From a virus: a stretch of 64,000 nt of DNA. Of this stretch, positions 1-7,378 are shown in pieces. The notes under the pieces were generated by a model. It worked only from the letters and a program-made list of their open reading frames with translations, had not been told where the DNA came from and made no database searches. Numbering within the stretch: the first letter of the stretch is position 1; each line of letters begins with the position of its first letter. The DNA lies in the IMG/VR virus record IMGVR_UViG_3300033143_008750, positions 1 to 64,000 of that record. One strand, written 5' to 3'. Both the position numbers and the translations under genes were made by a program.

Positions 1-291
1 ATGACAACATTTAATTTACCAGTAGAATACGATAACCTTTGCTCACAAGAGCGCAAGGCAGTTCGTGAACAATACATCAAAGAGCAAAACAACCTGTGTT
101 GGCATTGCGGCGAAGATTTGTTTAGTGATCCGCCAGAACGAATTACTGAAAAGAATATCAACTTGAAATTATTTCCAGTTGGATTTTTAAACAGTCCTAT
201 TCATTTACAGCACGATCACTTTTCAGGATTAACTGAAGGTGCAGTTCATGGTTATTGTAATGCAGTACTGTGGCAATATCTCGGGAGATGA
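1..291 (+). CDS. Endonuclease VII-like HNH nuclease (possibly truncated at window edge)
   Basis: This 96-residue protein looks like a recombination endonuclease VII-type HNH nuclease, which cuts branched DNA or acts as a homing-type nuclease. A CxxC knuckle (CWHC, about residue 33) is followed by HLQHDHFSG and then HGYCNAVLW, matching the family layout of zinc cysteines, an H-x-DH catalytic strand and a C-N helix. The second zinc pair is reduced (only one Cys near HGYCN), so zinc binding may be altered. The ATG is the first base of the window, so the true start may lie upstream. Confidence 0.65.
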   Translation: MTTFNLPVEYDNLCSQERKAVREQYIKEQNNLCWHCGEDLFSDPPERITEKNINLKLFPVGFLNSPIHLQHDHFSGLTEGAVHGYCNAVLWQYLGR

Positions 292-357
292 GGGAGTTAA
301 GTGTTGGTAGCGTTGGAAGCGATACTTTTTAATGCCTGCATTCCCTTCATCTCTCGG
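282..357 (+). other. Long imperfect inverted repeat between genes
   Basis: TCGGGAGATGAGGG at 282-295 can pair, with a bulge, with CCCTTCATCTCTCGG at 343-357. The hairpin begins inside the end of the HNH gene and covers the gap before the next gene. It has no T-run, so it is not a standard terminator; it may be an RNA processing or stability element. Confidence 0.35.
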
Positions 358-383
358 TTATCACAAAAATAAAGGAGAACAAA

Positions 384-572
384 ATGTCTTTTAAATGTAA
401 TTATTGTAGTGAACCGCAACCGAATGGCATAAAGCCAAATAGAGTTGTTGTTGAAACTCGGAATGTCACATATCCGAGAACAGGAGATGGGCAACAACCA
501 TCGGGCACGGAAATTGTCAAAGAGGTTATTTTGTGTGCTGATTGTAATGTGGCGGAGTCAGTAGTGTCATAA
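384..572 (+). CDS. Small zinc-ribbon protein
   Basis: A 62-residue protein with two cysteine pairs, CNYC near residue 5 and CADC near residue 51, spaced as in a minimal zinc ribbon. A good ribosome binding site (AAGGAG, 373-378) precedes the ATG. No enzyme motif is visible. It stands alone between an inverted repeat and the tRNA region. Function unknown. Confidence 0.6.
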   Translation: MSFKCNYCSEPQPNGIKPNRVVVETRNVTYPRTGDGQQPSGTEIVKEVILCADCNVAESVVS

Positions 573-607
573 TTACACCGTGTCTACCAATTTTAATAAA
601 TAAGTAT

Positions 608-718
608 ATGTATAATGAAATACCGAAAGGACAATTATGTGATTCAGGCTGCGGTGATACAGCACACTTCTTTAGTGAAGGAACAGGACGATATAGGTGC
701 TTAAAAAGTATTATTTAA
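608..718 (+). CDS. 36-residue cysteine-rich mini-protein
   Basis: The short reading frame encodes CDSGCG near residue 11 and RYRC near residue 28, resembling the small zinc knuckle often found at the start of phage HNH proteins. A late-type box AATAAATA at 595-602 would place its transcription start at the ATG itself, giving a leaderless message. It could also be a remnant of a longer HNH gene. Confidence 0.45.
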   Translation: MYNEIPKGQLCDSGCGDTAHFFSEGTGRYRCLKSII

Positions 719-736
719 ACATAGAATTATAGATTA

Positions 737-821
737 GCCTATATGATGGAATTGGTAGACATGCTTGACTTAGAATCAAGTGCTGCGAGGCGTGGGGGTT
801 CGACTCCCTCTATAGGCACCA
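737..821 (+). tRNA. tRNA-Leu (anticodon UAG, reads CUA)
   Basis: A full cloverleaf is visible. Acceptor arm GCCTATA pairs with TATAGGC at 811-817, and discriminator A and CCA are encoded (818-821). The anticodon stem is CTTGA/TCAAG with loop CTTAGAA. A long variable arm (TGCTGCGAGGCGTG) identifies a class II tRNA, and the T arm is GGGGGTTCGACTCCC. It presumably supports phage codon use. Confidence 0.93.
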
Positions 822-828
822 TTTTAAA

Positions 829-990
829 ATGATTAATTTAATTAAACACACATATAAATTTGATGATGAGACACAAACAGTATCTTATATACTTCAAGAT
901 GCTGATAATCGTCACTCAGTTGGACATCTAGTTAAAGAACATATTAAATGTCCAAAAGAATACGAAGATGCAAAATACGCTGGCAGATAA
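829..990 (+). CDS. Small protein, paralogue of the gene at 1202
   Basis: A 53-residue protein. FDDETQT near the start and HIKCPKEY near the end match FDDKNQT and HIECPKEY in the protein at 1202-1360, so the two are duplicates. Its tail has diverged to EYEDAKYAGR, where the sister keeps EYFKRKLKGI. Its stop overlaps the next ATG (TAATG), implying coupled translation. Function unknown. Confidence 0.65.
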   Translation: MINLIKHTYKFDDETQTVSYILQDADNRHSVGHLVKEHIKCPKEYEDAKYAGR

Positions 991-1199
991 TGACATATAT
1001 TCTTAAAGTAAACAGTCAAGACTTGTACTTAGGTCCAGCTAGGGTTGGACAGATAAGAGGTCCGTTGGCTAATGCATTTGCATTTAACTCATATGATGAT
1101 GCGAACTGGCTAAGAAATAAGTTCGGATTAAAAACTAGATATAGCATAGAGTCTATAACTGACAAAGACTTGTTTACTGCAAGGTTGAAAGGTAAATAA
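990..1199 (+). CDS. Small protein with C-terminal F-x3-L-x-G element
   Basis: 69 residues starting at the ATG that overlaps the previous stop; a longer upstream start at 948 would lie inside the preceding gene and is less likely. It ends DKDLFTARLKGK, the F-x-x-x-L-x-G tail shared by many small proteins here. The codons TTGAAAGGT of that tail provide a Shine-Dalgarno-like sequence shortly before the next gene. No known domain. Confidence 0.7.
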   Translation: MTYILKVNSQDLYLGPARVGQIRGPLANAFAFNSYDDANWLRNKFGLKTRYSIESITDKDLFTARLKGK

Positions 1200-1201
1200 T
1201 T

Positions 1202-1360
1202 ATGAGTTCATACGTACATACATTTTCATTTGATGATAAAAACCAGACAATATGGTGCGTATATCGACATGCATATCATGGCAAGGCGATTGCCCGACGA
1301 ATCAGCGAACATATTGAATGTCCAAAAGAATATTTTAAACGAAAGTTGAAAGGTATATGA
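1202..1360 (+). CDS. Small protein with C-terminal F-x3-L-x-G element
   Basis: 52 residues, a sister of the protein at 829. It ends PKEYFKRKLKGI. The stop TGA overlaps the ATG of the following gene (ATGA), and the tail codons AAAGG sit just before that ATG, so the protein tail also supplies the ribosome binding site. Function unknown. Confidence 0.68.
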   Translation: MSSYVHTFSFDDKNQTIWCVYRHAYHGKAIARRISEHIECPKEYFKRKLKGI

Positions 1361-1587
1361 ATAAAGCATATTTTATAATCAAGGACGAAGGACGAGAAAA
1401 CCAGATGTATCATTGCTGGGGCAATGGCATGGGAAATCAACCTTGGACATTTAACATTTCAAAAGCAAATCACTGGCCTACTGATGAGGGGCCAAAATTT
1501 ATAACAGCAAATCAAGATTATATATCAATAAGTGTCGTAGCGATAACGAAAACGGAGTATTTTAAACGAATATTACAAGGTAAATGA
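1357..1587 (+). CDS. Small protein with C-terminal F-x3-L-x-G element
   Basis: 76 residues. The middle is rich in aromatic and glycine residues (HCWGNGMGNQPW), suggesting a small beta fold, and the end is KTEYFKRILQGK. It overlaps the next gene by ATGA. No homology recognised beyond the shared tail. Confidence 0.68.
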   Translation: MNKAYFIIKDEGRENQMYHCWGNGMGNQPWTFNISKANHWPTDEGPKFITANQDYISISVVAITKTEYFKRILQGK

Positions 1588-1763
1588 TTAATTTTTTTAA
1601 AAATAGAAGGAAGAAAAAGTTTTTGAATCGCTTGAAATATGGACAGGATGAAAAACCTGTGTATACTACAGCAGCAATGACTGATGCCTTAATGATTGGA
1701 GATGAAGAAAAGGCAGAAATAATATTACATGAAATTATTAAGCGTAGGTTAAAAGATATATGA
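1584..1763 (+). CDS. Small basic protein with the element at both ends
   Basis: 59 residues. The N-terminus KKFLNRLKYGQDEKPV matches the N-terminal form of the F-x3-L-x-G element, and the C-terminus HEIIKRRLKDI is a decayed form of the C-terminal type. It is the one protein seen with both. It overlaps both neighbours by four bases or fewer. Function unknown. Confidence 0.62.
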   Translation: MINFFKNRRKKKFLNRLKYGQDEKPVYTTAAMTDALMIGDEEKAEIILHEIIKRRLKDI

Positions 1764-2008
1764 TACAAGAATTTTTCACAATGAGTTCAAACATTACTAT
1801 TATTATAGATCAAAATGCATTATCAAATGCTGATTATAATATATTTTTTGGAACTGGCGGCCCTGATGATCCTCTCGTAGCATTCTATGACAAAGAACGA
1901 TTGATTTCATCAGAACAATATAGTTATCACGGCAGATGGCGGGGCTGGAAGCACGAAGTAATCGAAAATGAGAAAGAATACTTTAGACGTAAGTTGAAAG
2001 GCAAATAA
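1760..2008 (+). CDS. Small protein with C-terminal F-x3-L-x-G element
   Basis: 82 residues from the coupled ATGA start at 1760; an alternative ATG at 1781 would give MSSNITIII and is almost as plausible. It ends EKEYFRRKLKGK. The central part (NIFFGTGGPDDPLVAFYD) looks like a small beta domain. No function can be assigned. Confidence 0.66.
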   Translation: MIQEFFTMSSNITIIIDQNALSNADYNIFFGTGGPDDPLVAFYDKERLISSEQYSYHGRWRGWKHEVIENEKEYFRRKLKGK

Positions 2009-2010
2009 GA

Positions 2011-2187
2011 ATGACTGAAAAAAAGAAATATTGGTTATCTGACTCTAACGATAAACACTATATATTTGAAGCAGAAAATGATAGAGAGGCTTTACGTTAC
2101 TTTTACGAATCAGGTGATCGCGCATATAAGTACGGAAGAGCAGATAAAGCATATTTTATAAAGAGATTAAAAGGTGAAGAAATATGA
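2011..2187 (+). CDS. Small protein with C-terminal F-x3-L-x-G element
   Basis: 58 residues, ending DKAYFIKRLKGEEI. The sequence YIFEAENDREALRYF resembles the strand-helix of small phage SH3/ferredoxin-like proteins, but too little is present to name a fold. The stop overlaps the next ATG (ATGA). Confidence 0.66.
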   Translation: MTEKKKYWLSDSNDKHYIFEAENDREALRYFYESGDRAYKYGRADKAYFIKRLKGEEI

Positions 2188-2567
2188 AACATCCTATACA
2201 ACCACTAACAAAAGACAAGCACGGCACGGTTCGATTCAAACCAAATCTCATCGTTAATCACCTTTTGGATAACGGCGGAATAGATTTGAATGCTCTTGCT
2301 ATGATAGATTTCTCGCAGGAAGATCGTGAGCAGTTTGCACAACTTATTGGATATAGTTTGTGTGGCTTTGGCGAGCTTTCGTATGTATCAGACGCAGCAT
2401 ATGAGACCGCTGATAAGATGTACGAAAAAGGATTAACAGAATCAGATGCGCGTATTGAGCATCTTGAAGAAACACTAGAGGAAGCACGGGAAGGCGTGAA
2501 GCAAGCAGCTACATCGCTGTTTAGAATTCACCCTCACGACCTAGAAGAATCATGCTTGACAAAATAG
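2184..2567 (+). CDS. Conserved phage protein of unknown function
   Basis: 127 residues with the signature RFKPNLIVNHLLDNGG and FSQEDREQFAQLIGYSLCGF followed by ELSYVSDAAYETA. I recognise this as a protein family widespread in phages and never given a function. The C-terminal third (residues 85-115) is a predicted coiled coil. It overlaps both neighbours. Confidence 0.8.
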   Translation: MKHPIQPLTKDKHGTVRFKPNLIVNHLLDNGGIDLNALAMIDFSQEDREQFAQLIGYSLCGFGELSYVSDAAYETADKMYEKGLTESDARIEHLEETLEEAREGVKQAATSLFRIHPHDLEESCLTK

Positions 2568-2740
2568 TATTAAAATTAGAAACAGAAGAGGAGTATCGCA
2601 AAGCACTTGCTGATCTTCTAGAATGGATGAAGTATGAAGATGTTTCTGCGCCTCCTTATGTAGAGAACTTGATTCAAGCATTAGTAAATTACGAGGAAAA
2701 CACTTTCCTATGGAATGGAAAGAATGAAACACTTAGATGA
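2552..2740 (+). CDS. Small acidic protein, unknown
   Basis: 62 residues, mostly helical by composition (LETEEEYRKALADLLEWMKYED). Its start lies inside the end of the previous gene and its end inside the next, so it is part of the same tightly coupled run. Unrecognised. Confidence 0.6.
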   Translation: MLDKIVLKLETEEEYRKALADLLEWMKYEDVSAPPYVENLIQALVNYEENTFLWNGKNETLR

Positions 2741-2915
2741 TGTAAACGAGACATATTGGCAGCACTTTAAATTCGCATTCCGCATAGGACTTATATTTCT
2801 TATCACAGGAGTGCTTGTTATAGCTCACGCCATCTATCCTAACGCTTTCAAGAGTGTAGGATCAAAAGTAGTTAGATATTTACATGATGAATTAGAGAAT
2901 AGAAATAATGAATGA
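2724..2915 (+). CDS. DUF6356-like membrane protein
   Basis: 63 residues: HLDDVNETYWQHFKFAFRIG followed by a hydrophobic segment (LIFLITGVLVIAHAIYP) and a GS-x-V-x-x-L tail. This order (VNETY-QH-FAF, membrane helix with HA-YP, GS turn) matches DUF6356 proteins of alphaproteobacteria and their phages. ATGs at 2715 and 2724 are possible; the second fits the family start better. Confidence 0.7.
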   Translation: MKHLDDVNETYWQHFKFAFRIGLIFLITGVLVIAHAIYPNAFKSVGSKVVRYLHDELENRNNE

Positions 2916-3063
2916 AATTCAACAAATGGATCCGCATCTAGTAGTATTGATGCAGTGGCTCAAAGATAATGACGAATCAGATGCGTCAAAGCGTGAACAT
3001 GCTAACCGTACCGGTCAGTATATTCCTGATTTGCTTGAAGACAGTTCGGATAACTATGACTGA
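2908..3063 (+). CDS. Small acidic protein, unknown
   Basis: 51 residues, helical at the start (IQQMDPHLVVLMQWL) and polar after. It overlaps the preceding and following genes by 8 bases each. Unrecognised. Confidence 0.55.
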   Translation: MNEIQQMDPHLVVLMQWLKDNDESDASKREHANRTGQYIPDLLEDSSDNYD

Positions 3064-3358
3064 GGCCGAGAAAGCAAAATTCTTACGTAAGCTCCGTATC
3101 GGTAAACCGAAAGGCGGACACCTAGAACTATGGGGATCGCATTATTTCCATAACGGTCGATATTCTGGTATCATCACTGATGATCCTAGCGGTCGTTTTG
3201 AAGATGGTGATATTATTACAACATCACGGTGTGTTAAAATGCACAATATCGACAACGAAAAAATCTTAGAAACCGAACAAAGTTATTATACGTTAGGTTG
3301 CGAAGGCACATATGCTGATCGGGAAGATCACAACGAATTAGGAGATGAATATGAATAA
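3056..3358 (+). CDS. Small protein with N-terminal F-x3-L-x-G-like element
   Basis: 100 residues from the ATG at 3056 that overlaps the previous stop. It begins MTEAEKAKFLRKLRIGKPKG, the N-terminal form of the element. The rest (LELWGSHYFHNGRYSGIITDD) suggests a beta domain. Function unknown. Confidence 0.65.
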   Translation: MTEAEKAKFLRKLRIGKPKGGHLELWGSHYFHNGRYSGIITDDPSGRFEDGDIITTSRCVKMHNIDNEKILETEQSYYTLGCEGTYADREDHNELGDEYE

Positions 3359-3620
3359 TATCACAAACACAGCAAATGCATCATGTTTTTGCGTAGGAAA
3401 ATTGCCAGGATGTACTTGCGGCGGCAGATGTCGTTGTGCATGTACTTGTCTTATAGACAAGTCGTTTGGAGGATCAGGTTGGATGACTGTAACTGACAAT
3501 CCCGACTTGATTTCTGAAGGTGGTACGGAAGAGATACACAAAACAAAGAGTGGCAAGGGCGCAGTCGGCCAAGCAATCGCAAAGGACAAGTTACGTAAAC
3601 TTCCACCGAACTGTTCGTGA
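3351..3620 (+). CDS. Cysteine-rich small protein
   Basis: 89 residues with nine cysteines between residues 12 and 34 (CFC, CTCGGRCRCACTC), followed by a glycine-rich region. The pattern suggests metal binding, as in metallothionein-like knots. The start was chosen at 3351 because AGGAG at 3339-3343 is seven bases upstream; an ATG at 3345 is too close to it. Confidence 0.6.
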   Translation: MNNITNTANASCFCVGKLPGCTCGGRCRCACTCLIDKSFGGSGWMTVTDNPDLISEGGTEEIHKTKSGKGAVGQAIAKDKLRKLPPNCS

Positions 3621-4030
3621 AACTTCTCGACTATCATACTGTTACTGACAAAGACATTTTTCTTCTGAATCTACACGGAGAAGATGTTGAATTTAGCATG
3701 GTAGAAAATGATGACATGCCTACGTTCTTTCAAACATGTATGAAGCTTAATTTGTTAGACTTTATGTGTCAAAAAGAATACAGAGGCACACTTGCTACAT
3801 TCAAGATTGTTCGACCATTTATGTTTCGCATGAATCTTGGATATCGAGAATTTACGATTAATTTACTATCAAATGATTTATTGAACATCACTGAAATACT
3901 AATGGCACATGACTACTATCGTGAACCTGATCCAAATGTTAGTGGTTTTCGTTACCTCCACGAATTATATTTTGATTTCTCTAACGAACAAAGAAACAAA
4001 TCGTACAAGAGTTTTAACTATGAAATGTGA
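3617..4030 (+). CDS. Paralogue with N-terminal F-x3-L-x-G domain (1 of 3 in tandem)
   Basis: 137 residues from a GTG overlapping the previous stop. The start TDKDIFLLNLHGEDVEF carries the element, followed by a helix (TFFQTCMKLNLLDF). The next two genes have the same layout (element, short strand, then a helix with a conserved Cys), so the three are tandem paralogues. Unknown function. Confidence 0.66.
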   Translation: MKLLDYHTVTDKDIFLLNLHGEDVEFSMVENDDMPTFFQTCMKLNLLDFMCQKEYRGTLATFKIVRPFMFRMNLGYREFTINLLSNDLLNITEILMAHDYYREPDPNVSGFRYLHELYFDFSNEQRNKSYKSFNYEM

Positions 4031-4415
4031 TTTTCGTAATGGCGAGTTATCAAAGAAAGTCTTGTTTAAATCAAGACTCTCGGGCGAACCGATTCATTTT
4101 GGTTTTATCCCTATATGGGAACTAAGAAAGTTTGTTAGGTACTGCTTAGAGAATAAACTCATAGCGCCGCTCGATCCATCAAACTCAAAAAATCCTTGGT
4201 ACACAGCAGATGTAAATTTTGTGTATGTATCGACATATTCACGGACAACTGTTTGGCCTATTGCGCAAATAATGACATGGCTTGCTGATCTACTTCGTGT
4301 AGAATTTGCAACTGGAGGGCTGTATCAATTACGAACTGCTCAACAAACGATTGATTGCGGGCCGGCCCACAGTGCAAGTCATTACGTAATCAGAAACAAA
4401 ATGTATATTTCATAA
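4020..4415 (+). CDS. Paralogue with N-terminal F-x3-L-x-G domain (2 of 3)
   Basis: 131 residues. SKKVLFKSRLSGEPIHFGF is the element, followed by helix LRKFVRYCLENKLIAP. The start at 4020 overlaps the previous gene by 11 bases; the upstream start at 3909 would overlap it almost entirely and is rejected. Later part: STYSRTTVWPIAQI, unrecognised. Confidence 0.66.
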   Translation: MKCDFRNGELSKKVLFKSRLSGEPIHFGFIPIWELRKFVRYCLENKLIAPLDPSNSKNPWYTADVNFVYVSTYSRTTVWPIAQIMTWLADLLRVEFATGGLYQLRTAQQTIDCGPAHSASHYVIRNKMYIS

Positions 4416-4786
4416 TGAACAAAGAATACAATTTTAAAGAATTTACTTACAAGGATATGTTTGAAATCAAACTCAAAGATGCTATTCCTAACTTTGGATA
4501 TATGTCGTGTTCTAAGAGAAGTAAATTCTTTAAGTTTTGCGTAGATGCAGGATTCATGGAGTTTTCAGGAGCATCATCACAAAGAAAGAGATATGCATAT
4601 ACTGTATTAGTTTCATTTATATACTCTGCAATGGGAAATTATCGTCCTACTGATGTAGAGTGTTATCAAGGACAAATAATAGTTATAGATAGTGCGTTTA
4701 GAGCCCGAGAAAAATTGAATAGTTCTTACGGTTTAGATATACACGAATTCTCGCTGCAACTACCAATTGAGTATAGTGATGCGTAG
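4415..4786 (+). CDS. Paralogue with N-terminal F-x3-L-x-G domain (3 of 3)
   Basis: 123 residues. TYKDMFEIKLKDAIPNFGY is the element, here with the glycine replaced by aspartate, followed by helix SKFFKFCVDAGFMEF. TAATG junction with the previous gene. Unknown function. Confidence 0.66.
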   Translation: MNKEYNFKEFTYKDMFEIKLKDAIPNFGYMSCSKRSKFFKFCVDAGFMEFSGASSQRKRYAYTVLVSFIYSAMGNYRPTDVECYQGQIIVIDSAFRAREKLNSSYGLDIHEFSLQLPIEYSDA

Positions 4787-5048
4787 TTCTAAGAGTAAAG
4801 ACGAATTTTTTCGCAAGATGAAAAAGAAGCCAGCCCAACAAGAGGTCTTGGATAATCTTGCTGATTACAGCATTGAACAACTGGAAAACTTGCGAGGCAA
4901 CGTATTCCCGAAATGGGTTCGACAAGCCCTTGTAAAGTGCAAAGAACAGGAACTGGAATTCATAGCTCGCGGCTGCAAAACACCTGAACAAGTCGCTACA
5001 GAACTTGCTATACGAATGACGAAAGCAAGTCTTGACAATGCGGAATGA
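4779..5048 (+). CDS. Small helical protein with degenerate N-terminal element
   Basis: 89 residues from the ATG at 4779, inside the end of the previous gene. It opens with KSKDEFFRKMKKKPAQQ, a decayed element, then helices (DYSIEQLENLRG). A promoter begins in its last codons. Unrecognised. Confidence 0.6.
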   Translation: MRSSKSKDEFFRKMKKKPAQQEVLDNLADYSIEQLENLRGNVFPKWVRQALVKCKEQELEFIARGCKTPEQVATELAIRMTKASLDNAE

Positions 5049-5060
5049 GGCTGCTATAAT
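5032..5060 (+). promoter_or_regulatory. Sigma70-type promoter
   Basis: TTGACA (5032-5037), 17 bases, TATAAT (5055-5060): a consensus match. It drives the genes from 5088, including the peptidyl-tRNA hydrolase. It sits at the end of an upstream gene. Confidence 0.88.
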
Positions 5061-5087
5061 AGTGGTCTAAAGAATAGGTAAATAGTC

Positions 5088-5591
5088 GTGAACAAGGAAG
5101 AATTCAAAGACAGGCTCGCTGGAAAGTTCTATAATTTAGAGATTGTAGACGATACACACAGCAGAGATACAAGTGAACCCGATCCTAACGATAGTTGGGA
5201 TAGGGCTAGCACGTATACAACTCATAACATTGAGGGCTTTAGAGCCGCTCCTGAGTCTGACGGAAAGTATTATGATATTGTAATTCCGTATGCTCCGCTA
5301 TTCGAGGAGTTGTATTATTTGCTATATGTTGTGTATTCGACAGGTGATAGCTTCGGACACGATGAAGGAAATAGCATTGAATACATCGGATTCTACAAGC
5401 CAAGTCAGCTACATATTGCGCAAGAAAATGAGCGCAAGATTTATGACTTTATGAAAAATGAAAATAGTAATAAATATTCTGTTAAGCTTAAAAGTCCTGA
5501 AGGCAAGGTGTTCGATCAATCTGTGCCTTGGAAAGGATATTTTGAGAGCATGGATACTATGGAAATCATAGAAATTGATAGGATGAACTAA
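5088..5591 (+). CDS. Protein with N-terminal F-x3-L-x-G element
   Basis: 167 residues from a GTG start. It begins MNKEEFKDRLAGKFYNLEI; here the element is the first feature of the protein. The rest is acidic (DDTHSRDTSEPDPNDSW) with a possible beta domain. The first gene after a strong promoter. Unrecognised. Confidence 0.68.
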   Translation: MNKEEFKDRLAGKFYNLEIVDDTHSRDTSEPDPNDSWDRASTYTTHNIEGFRAAPESDGKYYDIVIPYAPLFEELYYLLYVVYSTGDSFGHDEGNSIEYIGFYKPSQLHIAQENERKIYDFMKNENSNKYSVKLKSPEGKVFDQSVPWKGYFESMDTMEIIEIDRMN

Positions 5592-5959
5592 TGAAAAAAG
5601 TTGACCGCAAACAAGTAATCGTCTTACGCAAAGATTTAGGTATGCGTAAAGGCAAGATGGTAGCGCAAGGTGCTCATGCATCTTTGGGTGCTATCTTGCG
5701 TGACGGTAAACTCAAAAAGAGCAAAGATATTGATGCTTGGCTTGAAGGCCGATTCACAAAGATTTGCGTAAGTGTAGATAGTGAGGAAGAATTGCTAGAA
5801 GTCTACGAAGATGCTCGTAGAGCGAAGCTGGCTTGTAGTCTTATCACAGATGCAGGTCTTACTGAGTTTCACGGCATACCTACCAAGACAGCAGTTGCAG
5901 TAGGTCCAGGTATTCCCGCCGAAGTTGATAAAATCACCGGCGATTTAAAATTATTGTAA
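5591..5959 (+). CDS. Peptidyl-tRNA hydrolase, PTH2 family
   Basis: 122 residues, the full length of archaeal/eukaryotic-type Pth2. The enzyme frees tRNA from stalled peptidyl-tRNA. Visible family signatures: VIVLRKDLGMRKGKMVAQGA with the catalytic-site KG-K-xAQ-AHAS block (residues 15-32), the helix DARRAKLACSLITDAG, and the TAVAVGPG motif near residue 98. It overlaps the previous gene by ATGA-type coupling. It fits with the tRNAs, tmRNA and CCA-adding enzyme elsewhere in the window. Confidence 0.92.
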   Translation: MKKVDRKQVIVLRKDLGMRKGKMVAQGAHASLGAILRDGKLKKSKDIDAWLEGRFTKICVSVDSEEELLEVYEDARRAKLACSLITDAGLTEFHGIPTKTAVAVGPGIPAEVDKITGDLKLL

Positions 5960-5969
5960 GGAGTAAATA

Positions 5970-6596
5970 ATGACTGACAGTGCAGATAAAAGAAGTGTTT
6001 CAACTGATGCCCTAGAAACTCTAGGTACAATCATCGGCCCTAACGAGGCGCGTGATGCTATTCACTTGGCAGTTGATCCTGCCGTAGCAGTAGAAGTTTT
6101 GCAGCCAGGACAAGACGTTGGTTTTGTTGTAGGCGGAGTAGGCGTGTGTGATGATCCCGTAGGCATTGTTGACCCGTTCTTGAAAGCACCAGTACAAGTT
6201 GGTGAAATGTTTTGGTTAGTTGTTTACCCAAGAGAAATTACTTCTCTACGTCACGTTTGGTCGCACCCAAAATTTGATGAAGAGGAAGAATGTGTTGTTG
6301 CTGACCAAGAAGCCCGCTTTGAATTCAAAAAAGAACTCGACGGCACAAACGCAGCAGGTCGCTGGATCGAAAGCTATGCAGATAGCGTTGGTTTAGGATT
6401 TGACGAGTTAGTGAATGCTGCTGAGGAGTGGATCGAAACTAGCCATGATACGACATGGGGCGGAGAGTATCTAAACCGTGGTGAACTGCTAGATGGTGTA
6501 CAACTACCGAGTGAGTTTTGGATTCACTATCAGAAATTTACTGGTAAAGTAGTTGAGCCAGAATATCAACAGAACTTCTTTACGTGTAGTTGCTAA
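5970..6596 (+). CDS. Conserved phage protein of unknown function
   Basis: 208 residues, acidic. RDAIHLAVDPAVAVEVLQPG and VGIVDPFLKAPVQVGEMFW form a conserved N-terminal domain that I have seen in many marine and alphaproteobacterial phages. The C-terminal half (AGRWIESYADSVGL) is helical. Ribosome binding site AAGGAG (5959-5964). Confidence 0.75.
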   Translation: MTDSADKRSVSTDALETLGTIIGPNEARDAIHLAVDPAVAVEVLQPGQDVGFVVGGVGVCDDPVGIVDPFLKAPVQVGEMFWLVVYPREITSLRHVWSHPKFDEEEECVVADQEARFEFKKELDGTNAAGRWIESYADSVGLGFDELVNAAEEWIETSHDTTWGGEYLNRGELLDGVQLPSEFWIHYQKFTGKVVEPEYQQNFFTCSC

Positions 6597-6760
6597 TGAT
6601 TAACTTTGAGAGTCCGTGCGTGAGTTTATGCGAGCTTGATGAAACAGGCGAAAATTGTATTGCTTGCAAGCGGACTCAAGAAGAAATTTTTAGTTGGATG
6701 ACTTATACACAAGACGAACGCAATAGAATAATACAAGAGGTCAGAACAAGAAAGCTATGA
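6596..6760 (+). CDS. DUF1289-family small zinc protein
   Basis: 54 residues matching DUF1289: SPCVSLCELDETGENCIACKRTQEEIFSWM with cysteines at 8, 12, 21 and 24, then DERNRI. The family is common in proteobacteria, especially alpha, and likely binds zinc; its function is unknown. It is too short to be found by length filters. It overlaps both neighbours. Confidence 0.82.
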   Translation: MINFESPCVSLCELDETGENCIACKRTQEEIFSWMTYTQDERNRIIQEVRTRKL

Positions 6761-7164
6761 AAGAGAACAGGCCAAGGAAAGGTAATAAAATGCCACCTAA
6801 AAACAAAGACCTGCCTGAGCAAATCCGTAAGAGATTTGATAAAGTAGATTTAACATATGCTTATTGTCCTACAGGCTGGATTGATCTTGTTACTGAGTTA
6901 GATGAAAAACTTGCGGTTCTAGTGCCGCATTACAAGATTCGGCAAATCAAAGAGAAATTTGCTGGACTACGATATTACGTAGATGTACCTTTGTATGGAG
7001 ATGGTTCATCACGAAATCAAGCACACAACCTAATATCTGAGTATGAGAATAAATCATATTCTATATGCGATGTGTGTGGTGAACTTGGAAAAGAAACAAA
7101 CTTAACTGGCTGGATGGCTACACGCTGCGAAGCCCACAATACAAAGGAAAAAGCAGAGAACTAA
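6757..7164 (+). CDS. Conserved phage protein with C-terminal zinc knuckle
   Basis: 135 residues. CPTGWIDLVTELDEKL and YKIRQIKEKFAGLRYY are signatures of a conserved phage protein without known function. CDVCGELG near residue 107 and a later CEAH may form a zinc site. An internal ATG at 6790 (MPPKNK) is an alternative start. Confidence 0.72.
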   Translation: MKENRPRKGNKMPPKNKDLPEQIRKRFDKVDLTYAYCPTGWIDLVTELDEKLAVLVPHYKIRQIKEKFAGLRYYVDVPLYGDGSSRNQAHNLISEYENKSYSICDVCGELGKETNLTGWMATRCEAHNTKEKAEN

Positions 7165-7165
7165 A

Positions 7166-7378
7166 ATGACGTACCCGATGATAACAGAAGAAATGGAAAC
7201 ATTTGTAGGAAAGATTTTTGAGCAAGATTTTACACGCGATGATATAGAACAAGCATTCCCTGAATATAATGTATTCATATCAAATAAGAATGCGTTAGCA
7301 ATAGCAGGTTTACGAACAGATAGACTCCGTGTTTGGTTAGATGATGACAAAACTGTTGTCAAGGTAATAGCAGGATGA
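7166..7378 (+). CDS. I78-like protease-inhibitor fold protein (tentative)
   Basis: 70 residues. The end AGLRTDRLRVWLDDDKTVVKVIAG resembles the I78 inhibitor core (DRL-x-V plus an acidic turn and closing strand), although the usual disulfide cysteine is missing. If correct it may inhibit a serine protease. It overlaps the next gene by ATGA. Confidence 0.45.
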   Translation: MTYPMITEEMETFVGKIFEQDFTRDDIEQAFPEYNVFISNKNALAIAGLRTDRLRVWLDDDKTVVKVIAG

